Positions 63,025 to 64,000 of a stretch of 64,000 bases of DNA are shown one piece after another. The notes below the pieces were generated by a model that made no database searches, was not told the DNA's origin, and saw only the letters and a list, made by a program, of their open reading frames with translations. Origin of the DNA: Pseudomonas sp. MYb327 (GTDB taxonomy: Bacteria; Pseudomonadota; Gammaproteobacteria; Pseudomonadales; Pseudomonadaceae); assembly GCF_040438925.1 (NCBI RefSeq), contig NZ_CP159258.1, forward strand, positions 3,548,001 to 3,612,000, given 5' to 3'. Numbering within the stretch: position 1 is the first letter of the stretch; the number at the start of each line of letters is the position of its first letter. Made by a program: the position numbers and the translations under genes.

Positions 63025-63810
63025 TTAACCTTTCACGTGCGCCAGCGGAAACAAACGCTTGAAGTTCTCGGTGGTCTGCTCGGCAAATCGCTCGTATGAC
63101 TCGCCGCGCAGCATTGCCAGAAACTCTGCCACTTCCCGCACATACTGCGGCAAGTTCGGCTTGCCGCGATGGGGGATCGGCGCCAGGTACGGTGAGTCGG
63201 TTTCCACCAGCAAACGGTCAGCAGGGACTTTGCTGGCCACATCCCGCAATGCGTCGGCATTGCGGAAAGTGACAATACCGGACAGCGAGATGTAATAGCC
63301 CATATCAAGGGCAGCCTTGGCCATGTCCCAGTCTTCGGTGAAGCAATGCAGGACACCCGCCTGGGGCAGCGCCGCTCCCCGCAGCAAATTCAGTGTGTCT
63401 TCACGGGCGCCACGGGTGTGGATGATCACTGGCTTGCCGGTTTGCTGCGCGGCTTGCAGGTGCAGGCGGAAAGACTCTTGCTGCAGCTCTGCCGCTTCAG
63501 GCTCGTAGTGATAATCCAGACCGGTTTCACCGATCGCCACCACACGCGGATGCTCGAGTTCCTGCAGCAACCAGTCCAGCGCCGGAGCTGCTCCTGGCTG
63601 CACGTCCAGCGGATGTACGCCAACCGAGCAGTCGACGTCGTCATACTTTTCTGCAAGGGCTTTGACATCAGCAGCGTTGTCGACGCTGACACCAATACAC
63701 AGAAAGTGCCCTACCCCGCGCTGACGGGCCGCCTCAAGGGCAGCATCCAGGGAGCCGTCATGGGCGGTGAGGTCGAGGCGATCAAGGTGACAATGGGAAT
63801 CTACGAGCAT
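63025..63810 (-). CDS. tatD: TatD-family metal-dependent hydrolase
   Basis: A 261-residue TIM-barrel hydrolase (YcfH/TatD group), a likely 3'-5' DNA exonuclease in DNA repair. The metal sites are complete: H6 and H8 in DSHCHLD, Glu in AIGETGLDYHY, His in VIIHTRGA and Asp in VETDSPYL. It lies immediately downstream of pilZ on the same strand, as in other pseudomonads, where holB, pilZ and tatD are adjacent. Confidence 0.93.
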   Translation of the reverse strand: MLVDSHCHLDRLDLTAHDGSLDAALEAARQRGVGHFLCIGVSVDNAADVKALAEKYDDVDCSVGVHPLDVQPGAAPALDWLLQELEHPRVVAIGETGLDYHYEPEAAELQQESFRLHLQAAQQTGKPVIIHTRGAREDTLNLLRGAALPQAGVLHCFTEDWDMAKAALDMGYYISLSGIVTFRNADALRDVASKVPADRLLVETDSPYLAPIPHRGKPNLPQYVREVAEFLAMLRGESYERFAEQTTENFKRLFPLAHVKG

Positions 63811-63825
63811 AAAAAGGGCTGCTAC

Positions 63826-64000
63826 TTACATCGTATGAGTGGGACGGTCGGATTTGATGGCTCCGGCCAAATGGGTTTCGATTCGACTGCGCGCGGCGTG
63901 ATCGCCCTCATTGAACTGCACGCCAACCCCGGCTGCGCGGTTACCCTGCGCGCCTTTGGGGGTGACCCAGGCGACCTTGCCGGCCACGGGGATCTTTTCC
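63826..64000 (-). CDS. pilZ: PilZ-domain type IV pilus protein (5' end beyond the window)
   Basis: The last 57 codons of a minus-strand gene are visible, ending in ...SDRPTHTM at stop 63828-63826. The stretch KIPVAGKVAWVTPKG and VGVQFNEGD is the C-terminal half of the PilZ protein required for type IV pilus assembly. This orthologue type lacks cyclic di-GMP-binding motifs in P. aeruginosa; the N-terminal part cannot be checked here. tatD starts 15 bases downstream. Confidence 0.88.
   Translation of the reverse strand, partial: EKIPVAGKVAWVTPKGAQGNRAAGVGVQFNEGDHAARSRIETHLAGAIKSDRPTHTM

Overview
The window reads as chromosomal DNA of a fluorescent Pseudomonas (P. fluorescens group). The evidence is the protein sequences, the GC-rich codon use, the many Pseudomonas-type REP inverted repeats between genes, and gene blocks whose order I recall from P. 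aeruginosa: mta deaminase-ubiG-mupP-yciK; rbdA-ABC-DsbA-trhO-bolA-fumC; pap-mnmC-asnO-ngg; etfA-etfB/ETF-QO; TetR-rgsA-tatD-pilZ. I see no tRNA, rRNA, insertion sequence, prophage or CRISPR array. The first gene (deaminase, 5' end missing) and the last (pilZ, 5' end missing) are cut by the window edges.

Layout. 1-4.3 kb: methylthioadenosine deaminase-like enzyme, ubiquinone methyltransferase ubiG, peptidoglycan-recycling phosphatase mupP, an SDR and a diguanylate cyclase. 4.5-13.9 kb: TenA-like protein, membrane GGDEF/EAL protein RbdA, an ABC exporter coupled to a DsbA-like protein and trhO, bolA-like, DUF2059 and fumC. 14-26.8 kb: EamA permease, thiolase, polyphosphate:AMP phosphotransferase, mnmC, the osmoprotectant dipeptide operon (asnO, ngg, M42 peptidase), yheU, a CsrA/RsmA paralogue and ynfA. 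26.9-36 kb: SDR, DUF3309, LTA-synthase-like protein, START protein, YkgJ, a secreted Lys/Ala-rich protein, a MocR regulator and a lipoprotein/OmpA operon. 36-40 kb: etfBA divergent from ETF-QO. 40-45.4 kb: D-galactonate operon dgoK-A-D-T plus an IclR regulator. 45.6-48.3 kb: acetyltransferase, MFS and two small proteins. 48.4-52.7 kb: a four-gene module (GntR, ADP-ribosylglycohydrolase, NCS1 permease, PfkB kinase) resembling E. coli yegTUVW with a different transporter. 52.9-59.4 kb: araHGF-type sugar ABC transporter, sugar dehydrogenase (SDR), lactonase (SMP-30) and a FadR-type regulator. 59.5-64 kb: DUF1285, DUF4823 lipoprotein, moaA, TetR, the small RNA rgsA, tatD and pilZ.

How genes work together. 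The sugar dehydrogenase, lactonase, dgoD, dgoK and dgoA together form a complete De Ley-Doudoroff route from an aldose such as D-galactose to pyruvate and glyceraldehyde 3-phosphate, with AraFGH as the likely importer. The two loci lie 12 kb apart but carry nearly the same promoter: a TCCCATAT-type palindrome, a TTGAGA/TATAGT promoter with an 18-base spacer, and the same ribosome-binding site and start codon. That points to one shared regulator. A second motif (AATCATCATA) links the FadR-type gene and the ara transporter promoter. Upstream of ETF-QO is an exact match to the fatty-acid regulator PsrA consensus beside a near-consensus promoter. The yegUVW-like module is the least characterised system in the window.
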